A DNA stretch of 7,164 nucleotides from an uncultured Pseudomonadota bacterium (GCA_937958295.1 CALFEY010000279.1:1-7164); one strand, 5' to 3'. Positions 1-5,994 are shown, numbered from the stretch's first letter. Translations and numbers: made by a program. Notes: generated by a model from the letters alone, not told the origin.

Positions 1-1
1 G

Positions 2-754
2 CATCGCAGCGGGCTGGCCACGGCCGTGCGCAGCGTGGGTCCGCCCGGCATCCTCGCAGGACTGTTCCTCGCGGGCACATTCTTCTTCTTCATCGGCTCG
101 CTCACGCGCACCACGGTGGCCAACACCTTCGTGCTGATGAGCGTCTCACCCTTCCTTGCCGCGCTGGCCGCGCGCGCGTTCCTCGGCGAGCCGGTGCGCG
201 CGCACACGTGGATCGCCATGGCCATCGCCTTCTCCGGTATCGTGCTCATGGTGGGCGGAACGCTCGACGGCGGGCAACTCGCCGGCAACGTCATGGCCCT
301 TTGCGTGTCGGTGTGCTTTGCCGCCCAGCTCACGGTCCTGCGCAAGTTCCACGCCACGGTGGACATGCTGCCCATGGTGATGATCGCCGGCCTCATCACG
401 CTGCTGCCCGCGTTCTTCCTCGCCGGCCCCTTCGCGGCCACGCCGCGCGACCTCGCGATACTCGCCTTCATGGGCTGCGTGCAGCTCGGCGCCGGCTGCC
501 TGCTCGCCACCGCGGCGTCACGCTCGCTGTCAGCGACCGAGCTCGGCCTCCTCGCGCTGCTCGAGCCCATCCTGGGTCCGCTCTGGGTCTGGGTGCTCCT
601 CGGGGAGCACCCCGGCCGGTACGCCCTCATGGGCGGCGCGCTCGTGCTGTCGGCCGTGATCGCGAACCAGCTCTTCGTCGCCTGGCAGGGTCGCCAATCG
701 ACGGCGCGCGGGCCCAGCACGGACGCGCCGGCGTCGCCTTCCCGCACGCTGTGA
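2..754 (+). CDS. DMT-superfamily (EamA-type) permease, 5'-truncated by the window edge
   Basis: This is an inner-membrane transporter of the drug/metabolite (EamA/RhaT) superfamily; members export amino acids, metabolites or drugs, and the substrate cannot be read from the sequence. The frame is open from base 2, and the GTG at 26 is an internal valine rather than a start, because the reading continues upstream in frame. About 250 residues are visible. They contain roughly eight hydrophobic helices, whereas the family has ten over about 300 residues, so the first two helices (around 50-60 residues) are missing. The two EamA half-repeats show in the matching helix ends SVSPFLAAL...FLGEPV (near base 150) and LLEPILGPLWVWVLLGE (near base 560). 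The protein ends in a short polar Ser/Pro/Thr-rich tail. The next gene begins 10 nt downstream on the same strand, so co-transcription is likely. Family call is firm, substrate unknown. Confidence 0.9.
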   Translation, partial: HRSGLATAVRSVGPPGILAGLFLAGTFFFFIGSLTRTTVANTFVLMSVSPFLAALAARAFLGEPVRAHTWIAMAIAFSGIVLMVGGTLDGGQLAGNVMALCVSVCFAAQLTVLRKFHATVDMLPMVMIAGLITLLPAFFLAGPFAATPRDLAILAFMGCVQLGAGCLLATAASRSLSATELGLLALLEPILGPLWVWVLLGEHPGRYALMGGALVLSAVIANQLFVAWQGRQSTARGPSTDAPASPSRTL

Positions 755-764
755 TCCTTCCCGC

Positions 765-1541
765 GTGAGCCCGCCGGACTATCCGGCCTTCTTCCTTCCG
801 GCGATGGCGTTCGTCATCGTTATTGCCGGCGTCGGCAAGGGCGCGTTCGGCCAGGGCACGGCCGGGCTGGCGGTGCCGCTCCTCGCGATGTTCGTCGCGC
901 CCGCCGAAGCCGCCGGCATCATGCTGCCGCTGCTCTGCCTCATGGACATCTTCGGCGTGCATGCGTACAAGGCCGCCTGGTCGCGCGAGGCCATCCGGGC
1001 ACTCCTGCCCGGCGCCATCGTGGGCATCGCGCTCGGCGGCCTCGCCTTCGGCGCCCTTTCGCCCAACACCGTGCGACTCGCCATCGGCGTGATCTCGGTG
1101 GTGTTCGCCCTCAATGCGTGGTTCCGCCTCACCGAGCGCATCGCGCGCTTCCTCGTCCGCACGGAAGGTCCACCGGGCAGGGGCGCGGCCGCGGTCTGGG
1201 GCGCGCTGTCCGGCTTCACGAGCACGCTCGCGCACGCCGGCGGCCCGCCCTACACCATCTACATGCTGGCGCGCGGCGTGGACAAGACCGTGTTCGTGGC
1301 CACGTCGTCGGTGTTCTTCTTCGCGGTCAACTACTTGAAGCTCGTCCCCTATTACTTCCTCGGGCAGCTCAACACCGCCAACCTCACCACGGCCGTGCTC
1401 TTCTCCCCGCTCGTGCCGCTCGCCGTGTGGATGGGCGTGTGGCTACACCGGCGGATCTCGCAGGCGGCGTTCATGCAGATCACCTACGCTCTCTTGCTCG
1501 CCACGGGCGTGAAGCTCATCCACGACGCGTTCGCCTATTAG
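765..1541 (+). CDS. TauE/SafE-family membrane permease (probable anion/sulfite exporter type)
   Basis: This is a 258-residue integral membrane protein of the TauE/SafE family, whose members are linked to export of sulfite, sulfoacetate or other organosulfur and organic anions. It has about eight hydrophobic segments in two halves. The family signature GFTSTLAHAGGPP opens the second half (around residues 146-158), mirroring the GKGAFGQGTAGLAVP stretch in the first half (about residues 24-38). Length is normal for the family (about 250-270). The GTG at 765 gives the full N-terminal helix; an ATG at 804 (residue 14) is possible, and neither has a clear Shine-Dalgarno sequence. It follows the DMT permease by 10 nt and ends about 70 nt before the accA start, so it may form an operon with the permease. 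Nothing nearby (no sulfur or taurine genes) fixes the substrate. Confidence 0.88.
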   Translation: MSPPDYPAFFLPAMAFVIVIAGVGKGAFGQGTAGLAVPLLAMFVAPAEAAGIMLPLLCLMDIFGVHAYKAAWSREAIRALLPGAIVGIALGGLAFGALSPNTVRLAIGVISVVFALNAWFRLTERIARFLVRTEGPPGRGAAAVWGALSGFTSTLAHAGGPPYTIYMLARGVDKTVFVATSSVFFFAVNYLKLVPYYFLGQLNTANLTTAVLFSPLVPLAVWMGVWLHRRISQAAFMQITYALLLATGVKLIHDAFAY

Positions 1542-1562
1542 GCGGACGCCGCCGTCCCGCGC

Positions 1563-1568
1563 TATCAT
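1563..1568 (+). promoter_or_regulatory. Candidate -10 element for accA
   Basis: TATCAT matches the sigma-70 -10 consensus at five of six positions and sits in the short gap between the TauE gene and accA. No -35 match is seen 17 nt upstream; that spacer contains a small GGCGG-ACG-CCGCC hairpin (1541-1553) that overlaps the TauE stop codon. If the element is used, transcription would start near 1575. That would exclude the ATG at 1567 as the accA start. Weak call, because the element stands alone. Confidence 0.35.
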
Positions 1569-1614
1569 GCGCGCCACTTCCGAAGGCCCGATGGCCCGTC
1601 CCCCGGCCCCGTCC

Positions 1615-2583
1615 ATGAAACAGACCTTCCTCGATTTCGAGCAGCCCATCGCCGAGCTCCAGCAGAAGATCGATGAGCTGCGCTTCGTGCACGAAGACTC
1701 GGCGGTCGACATCTCCGACGAGATCTCGCGGCTGTCCAAGAAGAGCCAGCAGCTCACCAAGGAGATCTACGCCAAGCTCTCCTCGTGGCAAATCGCGCAG
1801 GTGGCCCGCCATCCGCAGCGGCCGTACACGCTCGATTACGTCAACGGCATGTTCAGCGATTTCCGCGAGCTGCACGGGGATCGCACCTACGCCGACGACC
1901 CCGCCATCGTGGGCGGCCTCGCGCGCTTCAATGGCGTGCCCTGCATGGTGATCGGCCAGCAGAAGGGACGCGACACCAAGGAGAAGATCCACCGCAACTT
2001 CGGCATGCCGCGGCCGGAGGGCTATCGCAAGGCCCTGCGCCTCATGAAGCTCGCCGAGAAGTTCCGGCTGCCGCTGTTCACCTTCGTCGACACGCCCGGG
2101 GCGTACCCCGGCATCGGCGCGGAAGAGCGCGGGCAGTCGGAGGCTATCGGGCGCAACCTCTACGAGCTCGCGGGCCTGCGCGTGCCGGTGATCGTGACCG
2201 TCATCGGCGAGGGTGGCTCTGGTGGGGCTCTCGCCATCGCGGTGGGCGACGTCACGCTCATGCTGCAGTACTCCACCTATTCCGTGATCTCGCCGGAGGG
2301 CTGCGCGTCGATCCTGTGGAAATCGGCGGAGCACGCTCCGGAGGCGGCCGAGATCCTCGGCATCACGGCGCCGCGCCTGAAGCAGCTCGGCCTCATCGAC
2401 AAGGTGGTGACCGAACCCCCCGGCGGCGCGCACCGCGACCACGCCGCGATGATGGTCACGCTCAAGAAGGCGCTCACCGACGCCCTGCGGCCGCTCGCCG
2501 ACCTCCCGGTGGACACGCTTCTCGAGCAGCGCGAGGACCGGCTCCTCGCCTACGGCAAGTTCAAGGAGATCTCGCCGGGCTAG
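1615..2583 (+). CDS. accA: Acetyl-CoA carboxylase, carboxyltransferase subunit alpha
   Basis: AccA with AccD forms the carboxyltransferase that moves the carboxyl group from carboxybiotin (on AccB) to acetyl-CoA, giving malonyl-CoA for fatty acid synthesis in the cytoplasm. The protein is 322 residues from the ATG at 1615, the usual length. Visible features are the family N-terminus FLDFEQPIAEL, a charged probable coiled coil (residues 10-55), GRDTKEK (118-124), VDTPGAYPGIGAEERGQSEA (158-177), GEGGSGGALAI (198-208) and STYSVISPEGCASILWK (220-236), all of the crotonase-fold carboxyltransferase core. I chose 1615 because the protein family starts a few residues before FLDFEQ. In-frame ATGs at 1567 and 1591 would add 16 or 8 residues, and only 1591 has a purine-rich GAAGG (1582-1586) in front. 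accB, accC and accD are not in the window. tilS follows 43 nt downstream, probably in the same transcript. Confidence 0.97.
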   Translation: MKQTFLDFEQPIAELQQKIDELRFVHEDSAVDISDEISRLSKKSQQLTKEIYAKLSSWQIAQVARHPQRPYTLDYVNGMFSDFRELHGDRTYADDPAIVGGLARFNGVPCMVIGQQKGRDTKEKIHRNFGMPRPEGYRKALRLMKLAEKFRLPLFTFVDTPGAYPGIGAEERGQSEAIGRNLYELAGLRVPVIVTVIGEGGSGGALAIAVGDVTLMLQYSTYSVISPEGCASILWKSAEHAPEAAEILGITAPRLKQLGLIDKVVTEPPGGAHRDHAAMMVTLKKALTDALRPLADLPVDTLLEQREDRLLAYGKFKEISPG

Positions 2584-2615
2584 TTCGCGGCGCGCCGGCA
2601 GCCGCGTCCTGCCGC

Positions 2616-2619
2616 AGGA
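2616..2619 (+). promoter_or_regulatory. Shine-Dalgarno sequence of tilS
   Basis: AGGA lies seven nt before the ATG at 2627 in the short accA-tilS gap and supports that start for tilS. Confidence 0.65.
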
Positions 2620-2626
2620 CCCTGCC

Positions 2627-4021
2627 ATGCCTGACGACGCCACGCCCCTGCACGTGCTCCACCGCGCGGTGACCGCCGCGCTCGTCCGCGACGTCCCCGC
2701 GGGTGCGGCCATCGCCGTTGGGCTGTCGGGAGGTCGCGATTCGGTGGCCCTGCTCGCAGCCCTCCGCGTGCTCGCTCCCGCGCGCGGCCATGCCGTCCAT
2801 GCTGTCCACGTGGACCACGGGCTGTCCCCCGCGTCGGGCCAGTGGCGCGAGTTCTGCCGCGACCTGTGCCAGCGGTGGGCGCTCCCCTTCGCTGCCGCGG
2901 CCGTAACCGTTCCCCGCGGCGCCGGGACGAGCCTCGAGAACGAAGCACGCCGCGCCCGCTACGCCGCCCTCGCGGGCGCGGCGCGCGAGCATGGCTGCGC
3001 TTACGTGGCGCTCGGCCACCACCGCGACGATCAGGCCGAGACGCTCCTCCTGCAACTCCTGCGCGGGGCCGGCCCTCGCGGGCTAGCGGCGATGCCCGCG
3101 CAACGCCCCGATGCACGCGGCGTGACCTGGTGGCGTCCGCTGCTCGAGGTTGATCGCGCCACCATCGATGCCTGCCTCGCCGCCGCGGGGCTCACCTATG
3201 TCGACGACGAGAGCAACGCCGTCACGCGGCATCGCCGCAACGCCGTGCGCCACGCGGTGATGCCGGCACTTGCTGCGGTGTCGCCGGCGGCGGCGGCCTC
3301 CCTCGCGCGCGCCGCGCAGCACCAGGCGGAGGCGGCGGCGCTCGCCGATGATCTCGCCGGCCTCGACGCCGCCACCGCGATCACCGATCGCGCCCTCGCC
3401 CGCGATGCGCTGCTGGCCCTCGCGCCGCATCGCCGGCGCAACCTGCTGCGCTGGTTCCTGCGCTTGCACGGACTTGCGGCACCGTCCACCGCGCGCCTTG
3501 CGCAGATGCTGGCGCAGATCGAGCAGGCGAAGCCCGACGCCAAGGTGGCCATCGCGCACGGAGGCGTGGTCGTCGCGCTCCACCGCGCCCACGTGCACGT
3601 GCACGCGCCCATCCCGGCGCCCTACGCGGCCAGGTGGCAGGGCGAGCGCACGCTCGCGCTACCCCACGGCACGCTCGATGTTGCGCATGCCGTCGGTCGA
3701 GGAATCGAGGCGGCGCGGGTTGCGGACGGCCTGCACGTGCGGCCGCGGGCAGGAGGCGAGCGCTTTCGCCTCGCGCCCGACCGGCCGCGCCGCTCGCTGA
3801 AGGCGATCCTGCACGATGCCGGCTGGCCGCCATGGCAGCGCCGCAGCGTGCCGCTGCTCTTCGCCGGCGACCGCCTGGTCGCGGTCCCCGGACTCGGCAC
3901 GGACAGCGACTTCGCCGCCCCGGCAGGCGCGCCGGGGCTCATGGTGAGCTGGCATCCGCGGCCGCCCGCCGACTACGTCGAGCTGGGGCATGCAGGCGCC
4001 GGCGGCAGCGACCGCCGGTAG
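2627..4021 (+). CDS. tilS: tRNA(Ile)-lysidine synthase
   Basis: TilS attaches lysine to cytidine 34 of the CAU-anticodon tRNA-Ile using ATP. This changes codon recognition from AUG to AUA and aminoacylation from Met to Ile, and it is essential in most bacteria. The 464-residue protein has the N-type PP-loop SGGRDS (34-39), HVDHGL (61-66), GHHRDDQAET (130-139), LLRGAGPRGLAAMP (144-157) and the DDESN...RRNAVRH block (193-209), which matches the family's ESN...RN motif. The TilS C-terminal domain spans about 369-442 (VRPRAGGERFRL, then SLKAILHDAGWPPW). It is slightly longer than the E. coli enzyme because of an Ala/Arg-rich middle region and a short glycine-rich tail. The ATG at 2627 has AGGA (2616-2619) seven nt upstream. 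accA-tilS adjacency is common in betaproteobacteria. The gene ends head-on with the minus-strand Bug gene. Confidence 0.96.
   Translation: MPDDATPLHVLHRAVTAALVRDVPAGAAIAVGLSGGRDSVALLAALRVLAPARGHAVHAVHVDHGLSPASGQWREFCRDLCQRWALPFAAAAVTVPRGAGTSLENEARRARYAALAGAAREHGCAYVALGHHRDDQAETLLLQLLRGAGPRGLAAMPAQRPDARGVTWWRPLLEVDRATIDACLAAAGLTYVDDESNAVTRHRRNAVRHAVMPALAAVSPAAAASLARAAQHQAEAAALADDLAGLDAATAITDRALARDALLALAPHRRRNLLRWFLRLHGLAAPSTARLAQMLAQIEQAKPDAKVAIAHGGVVVALHRAHVHVHAPIPAPYAARWQGERTLALPHGTLDVAHAVGRGIEAARVADGLHVRPRAGGERFRLAPDRPRRSLKAILHDAGWPPWQRRSVPLLFAGDRLVAVPGLGTDSDFAAPAGAPGLMVSWHPRPPADYVELGHAGAGGSDRR
3999..4018 (+). other. GC hairpin covering the last codons of tilS
   Basis: CCGGCGG (3999-4005) and CCGCCGG (4012-4018) form a perfect 7-bp stem with a 6-nt loop, ending just before the tilS stop codon. 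No T-run follows, so this is not a canonical intrinsic terminator. It could protect the 3' end or assist termination, or be a chance product of GC-rich coding sequence. Confidence 0.4.
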
Positions 4022-4030
4022 ACAACGTCC

Positions 4031-4059
4031 CAAAGAAAACGGGCCGGAACGTCGCCCGT
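4031..4059 (-). terminator. Intrinsic terminator of the Bug/TctC gene
   Basis: Read on the minus strand, ACGGGC (4059-4054), a 9-nt loop and GCCCGT (4044-4039) form a GC-rich stem. It runs straight into a T-rich tract, TTTTCTTTG, ending at 4031. This lies 65-93 nt past the stop codon of the minus-strand Bug gene. On the plus strand the hairpin is followed by CCCGTG, not by T residues, so it should act only for the minus-strand transcript. Confidence 0.7.
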
Positions 4060-4123
4060 CCCGTGCCCGCTGTTGGCCTGCCTGCGTGGCCGCGGTGCGC
4101 GACCACGCTGACCCGACGCCTGC

Positions 4124-5092
4124 TCAGTCGGCGTAGACCCCGGCCTTCTTGATGATGGGGTTCCACAGGTCGATCTGCGATTTCAACTGCTTGCCGAGCG
4201 CATCCGGCGTGGCTTGCGCCGCGGGGACGGGCTCGGTCCCGAGCTCGGCGAAGCGCGCCTTGACGGTGGGATCCGCCAACGCGATCTGCAGCGCCGCGGA
4301 GAGCTTGTCGATCACCGGCTTCGGCGTGCCCTTGGGGGCGTATACGCCGTGCCACACCGCGACGTCGGCGCCCTTGATACCCGACTGCTGCAACGTCGGC
4401 ACGTCGGGCAGCGACGGCACGCGCGTGGGCGTGGTCACCGCATACACCTTGATCTTGCCGCCCTTGATCTGGCCGGTGGTGTTGGTGGTCTGGTCACACA
4501 TGAGGTCCACCTGCCCGCCCAGGAGATCGTTCATGGCGGGGGCCGTGCCCTTGTACGGCACGGTGGTGAGCTCCGTCTGCAGCGTGGCCATGAGGAGCAT
4601 CCCGCACAGGTGCGAGGCCGAGCCCACGCCGGCATTGGCGTAGGTCACCTTGTCCTTGTTGGCCTTGAGATAGGCCGCGAGCTCCTTCATGTCCTTGGGC
4701 GGGAAGTCCTTGCGCGCGACGATCGTCATCGGCACATCGGTCACGAGGCCGACAGGCGCGAAGTCGTTCAGCACGTCGTAAGGAAGCTTGCGGTACAACG
4801 TGGGGGCAGTGGACTGGCCGATGTGATGCAGGAGCAGCGTGTACCCGTCGTTCTTGGCCTTCGCCACCCGGTCGGCGCCGATGGTGCCGCCGGCGCCGCC
4901 GTAGTTCTCGACGACGACGGTCTGCTTCATGGTGTTGCCCATCGATTGCGCGATGAGACGGGCGACCGTATCGGTGGGGCCTCCGGCGGCGAACGGGACG
5001 ACGAGCGTGATCGGCTTGGTGGGAAAATCCTGCGCGCCTGCGGGCGCGACGAGTGCAGCCAGGGCAACCCCGGCCAGAAGCTTGCGGAACAT
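4124..5092 (-). CDS. Bug/TctC-family tripartite tricarboxylate transporter substrate-binding protein
   Basis: This is a periplasmic solute-binding protein of the Bug (Bordetella uptake gene)/TctC family, the receptor component of tripartite tricarboxylate (TTT) transporters; known ligands include citrate, other carboxylates and small aromatics. The 322-residue protein has a Sec signal peptide: FRKLL, a hydrophobic core at 5-17, and probable cleavage after AGA at residue 20. The family N-terminus FPTKPITLVVPFAAGGPTD (23-41) follows, then NYGGAGGTIGA (63-73), YANAGVGSASH (151-161), VPYKGTAPAMNDLLGGQVD (178-196) and VPSLPDVPTLQQSG (225-238). Mature C163 and C199 could form a disulfide. The frame is open to about 5449, but GGAGGA six nt before the ATG at 5092 and the signal peptide fix the start. 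No TctA or TctB gene is present, so it is an orphan, as is common for Bug proteins. The ligand is unknown. Confidence 0.95.
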   Translation of the reverse strand: MFRKLLAGVALAALVAPAGAQDFPTKPITLVVPFAAGGPTDTVARLIAQSMGNTMKQTVVVENYGGAGGTIGADRVAKAKNDGYTLLLHHIGQSTAPTLYRKLPYDVLNDFAPVGLVTDVPMTIVARKDFPPKDMKELAAYLKANKDKVTYANAGVGSASHLCGMLLMATLQTELTTVPYKGTAPAMNDLLGGQVDLMCDQTTNTTGQIKGGKIKVYAVTTPTRVPSLPDVPTLQQSGIKGADVAVWHGVYAPKGTPKPVIDKLSAALQIALADPTVKARFAELGTEPVPAAQATPDALGKQLKSQIDLWNPIIKKAGVYAD

Positions 5093-5098
5093 GAAAGA

Positions 5099-5104
5099 TC
5101 CTCC
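5099..5104 (-). promoter_or_regulatory. Strong Shine-Dalgarno sequence of the Bug/TctC gene
   Basis: On the minus strand GGAGGA (5104 to 5099) precedes the ATG at 5092-5090 with a 6-nt gap. It decides the start against the much longer open frame that extends upstream to about 5449. It is the best ribosome-binding site in the window. Confidence 0.9.
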
Positions 5105-5220
5105 GAAATGAACGACGGTGGCAATACGAGAGCCTCCGCCGGCATGCCTTTGTGCTCCACCTCGGCGGCTGCCGGTCGCAAGCGGGATCGCGTCGCTTAG
5201 GGCTCCAATGGTAGCGGAAG

Positions 5221-5257
5221 CGCCGCCCTTAGGACACGTCCGGGAGGACGGGCGGCG
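5221..5257. repeat. Bulged inverted repeat in the Bug-ndk intergenic region
   Basis: CGCCGCC (5221-5227) pairs perfectly with GGCGGCG (5251-5257). Inside it, CGTCC (5237-5241) pairs with GGACG (5246-5250) around a 4-nt loop, with nine unpaired bases (5228-5236) on one side only. If the Bug transcript starts upstream of it, the structure would lie in that gene's 5' untranslated region about 130 nt before its ATG. No T-run flanks it on either strand. Confidence 0.45.
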
Positions 5258-5396
5258 GGGCAGCGCTGGCGGTGTCCCGCGTGCCGGCGGGGGCCTGCGG
5301 AGATGCACCGGAGTCGTGCGCATTTCCCGCGCGCGTTTCCCGCGTCCAACCCGGATAGGCCGTACGGGCATCGCGAATCGCCTGCCGCGTCCGCGG

Positions 5397-5433
5397 GCCC
5401 GGACGGCGCTGCCGCGCACGGCGCCGTCCCGGC
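5397..5433. repeat. Inverted repeat upstream of the ndk promoter
   Basis: GGACGGCGC (5401-5409) and GCGCCGTCC (5421-5429) form a perfect 9-bp stem with an 11-nt loop. After one C-C mismatch, three more pairs (GCC 5397-5399 with GGC 5431-5433) extend it. An overlapping alternative hairpin pairs CGTCCG (5388-5393) with CGGACG (5400-5405). The element ends about 40 bp before the ndk -10 box, so it lies outside the predicted ndk transcript. Confidence 0.45.
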
Positions 5434-5472
5434 GTGCATCGCCGCGCAACGGCAGCGCGGCGGCCCTGTCCG

Positions 5473-5481
5473 TGCTAGAAT
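5473..5481 (+). promoter_or_regulatory. Extended -10 promoter of ndk
   Basis: TGCTAGAAT is a TG-N extended -10 element with five of six matches to TATAAT (TAGAAT at 5476-5481). The hexamer 17 nt upstream (CAGCGC) does not resemble a -35 box, which fits an extended -10 promoter. Transcription would begin near 5488, giving a leader of about 33 nt that is clearly AT-rich compared with its surroundings. Confidence 0.6.
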
Positions 5482-5510
5482 ATTGGGTTTATTTCCGAAC
5501 TTTTACACTT

Positions 5511-5514
5511 GGAG
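5511..5514 (+). promoter_or_regulatory. Shine-Dalgarno sequence of ndk
   Basis: GGAG lies six nt before the ATG at 5521. It decides for that start over the in-frame TTG at 5509, which would add four residues and would place this GGAG inside the coding sequence. Confidence 0.8.
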
Positions 5515-5520
5515 CAGCAA

Positions 5521-5946
5521 ATGGCGGTCGAACGCACGCTTTCCATCATCAAGCCCGATGCCGTCGCGAAGAATGCGATTGGTGAAATCCTCGCCCGCTT
5601 CGAGAAGGCCGGCCTCAAAATCGCTGCCGCTCGCATGGCGTGGCTGTCCAAGGCGGAAGCTGAAGGATTTTATGCGGTTCACAAGGAACGGCCGTTCTTC
5701 CGCGACCTGGTCGATTTCATGATCTCCGGCCCGGTGATGATCCAGGTCCTCGAAGGGGAAGGCGCCATCGCCAAGAACCGCGAGCTCATGGGCGCCACCG
5801 ATCCCAAGAAGGCCGCCGAAGGCACGATCCGCGCCGACTTCGCCCAGTCGATCGACGCCAACGCCGTCCATGGCTCCGATGCCCCGGAAACGGCGCAGAC
5901 GGAGATCGCGTACTTTTTCCCCGCGCTCGCCATCTACTCGCGCTAG
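5521..5946 (+). CDS. ndk: Nucleoside diphosphate kinase
   Basis: Ndk transfers the gamma-phosphate of ATP to nucleoside and deoxynucleoside diphosphates through a phosphohistidine intermediate, balancing NTP and dNTP pools in the cytoplasm. The 141-residue protein has the standard length and start, ERTLSIIKPDAV with the phosphate-binding K11. The signature NAVHGSD carries the catalytic H117, and the protein ends in the family's EIAYFFPALAIYSR-type tail. Other family blocks are ERPFFRDLVDFMISGPV (residues 56-72) and LMGATDPKKAAEGTIRADFA (89-108). The gene has its own extended -10 promoter and a good Shine-Dalgarno sequence. rlmN follows 48 nt downstream, so the two are probably co-transcribed; this order is frequent in betaproteobacteria. 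Nothing is missing or unusual. Confidence 0.98.
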   Translation: MAVERTLSIIKPDAVAKNAIGEILARFEKAGLKIAAARMAWLSKAEAEGFYAVHKERPFFRDLVDFMISGPVMIQVLEGEGAIAKNRELMGATDPKKAAEGTIRADFAQSIDANAVHGSDAPETAQTEIAYFFPALAIYSR

Positions 5947-5955
5947 GCCGACAAT

Positions 5956-5983
5956 GGCCGTGGGGCCGCCCGCTCCCACGGCC
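5956..5983 (+). repeat. Perfect hairpin in the ndk-rlmN gap
   Basis: GGCCGTGGG (5956-5964) and CCCACGGCC (5975-5983) make a perfect 9-bp stem with a 10-nt loop, which could close further by one G-U pair. The stem ends 11 nt before the rlmN ATG and is followed by GC-rich sequence without a T-run, so it is not a normal terminator. In the ndk-rlmN transcript it would sit where the rlmN ribosome-binding site should be. Confidence 0.55.
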
Positions 5984-5994
5984 GCGCCGCCGCC

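Larger units (their letters stand above)
5093..5520. other. Divergent intergenic region between the Bug gene and ndk
   Basis: This stretch of about 430 bases holds the 5' regions of two divergent genes. I see no convincing protein in any frame: the open frames here give Arg/Ala/Pro-rich low-complexity translations typical of GC-rich non-coding DNA. It contains the Bug Shine-Dalgarno sequence, an 8-bp palindrome GGCATGCC (5141-5148), two long inverted repeats (5221-5257 and 5397-5433), and at its right end the ndk extended -10 element and AT-rich leader. No clear sigma-70 promoter for the Bug gene could be picked out. No tRNA-like or known riboswitch pattern was recognised. Confidence 0.6.

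Noticed and set aside
26..754. Complete DMT permease gene starting at GTG 26
   Set aside because: The frame is open to the window edge, and two of the ten family helices are missing, so the gene is truncated by the window and this GTG is internal.
1541..1553. GGCGG-ACG-CCGCC hairpin at the TauE stop codon as a terminator
   Set aside because: The stem is only 5 bp with no T-run after it, so it is too weak to call a terminator.
1516..2712. A 398-codon open frame on the minus strand opposite accA
   Set aside because: It has low-complexity composition (His, Arg, Glu, Leu, Gly) without motifs, and it lies wholly opposite accA and its flanks. It is a shadow frame caused by GC bias.
5197..5439. 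Possible small protein gene (about 80 codons) on the minus strand in the Bug-ndk gap
   Set aside because: There is no ribosome-binding site, and the composition is that of random GC-rich sequence. Another minus-strand frame here, also open, gives an equally uninformative translation.
5093..5449. N-terminal extension of the Bug protein by about 119 codons
   Set aside because: The extension is Arg/Pro/Ala-rich and precedes a complete signal peptide. A strong GGAGGA sits right before the internal ATG at 5092.
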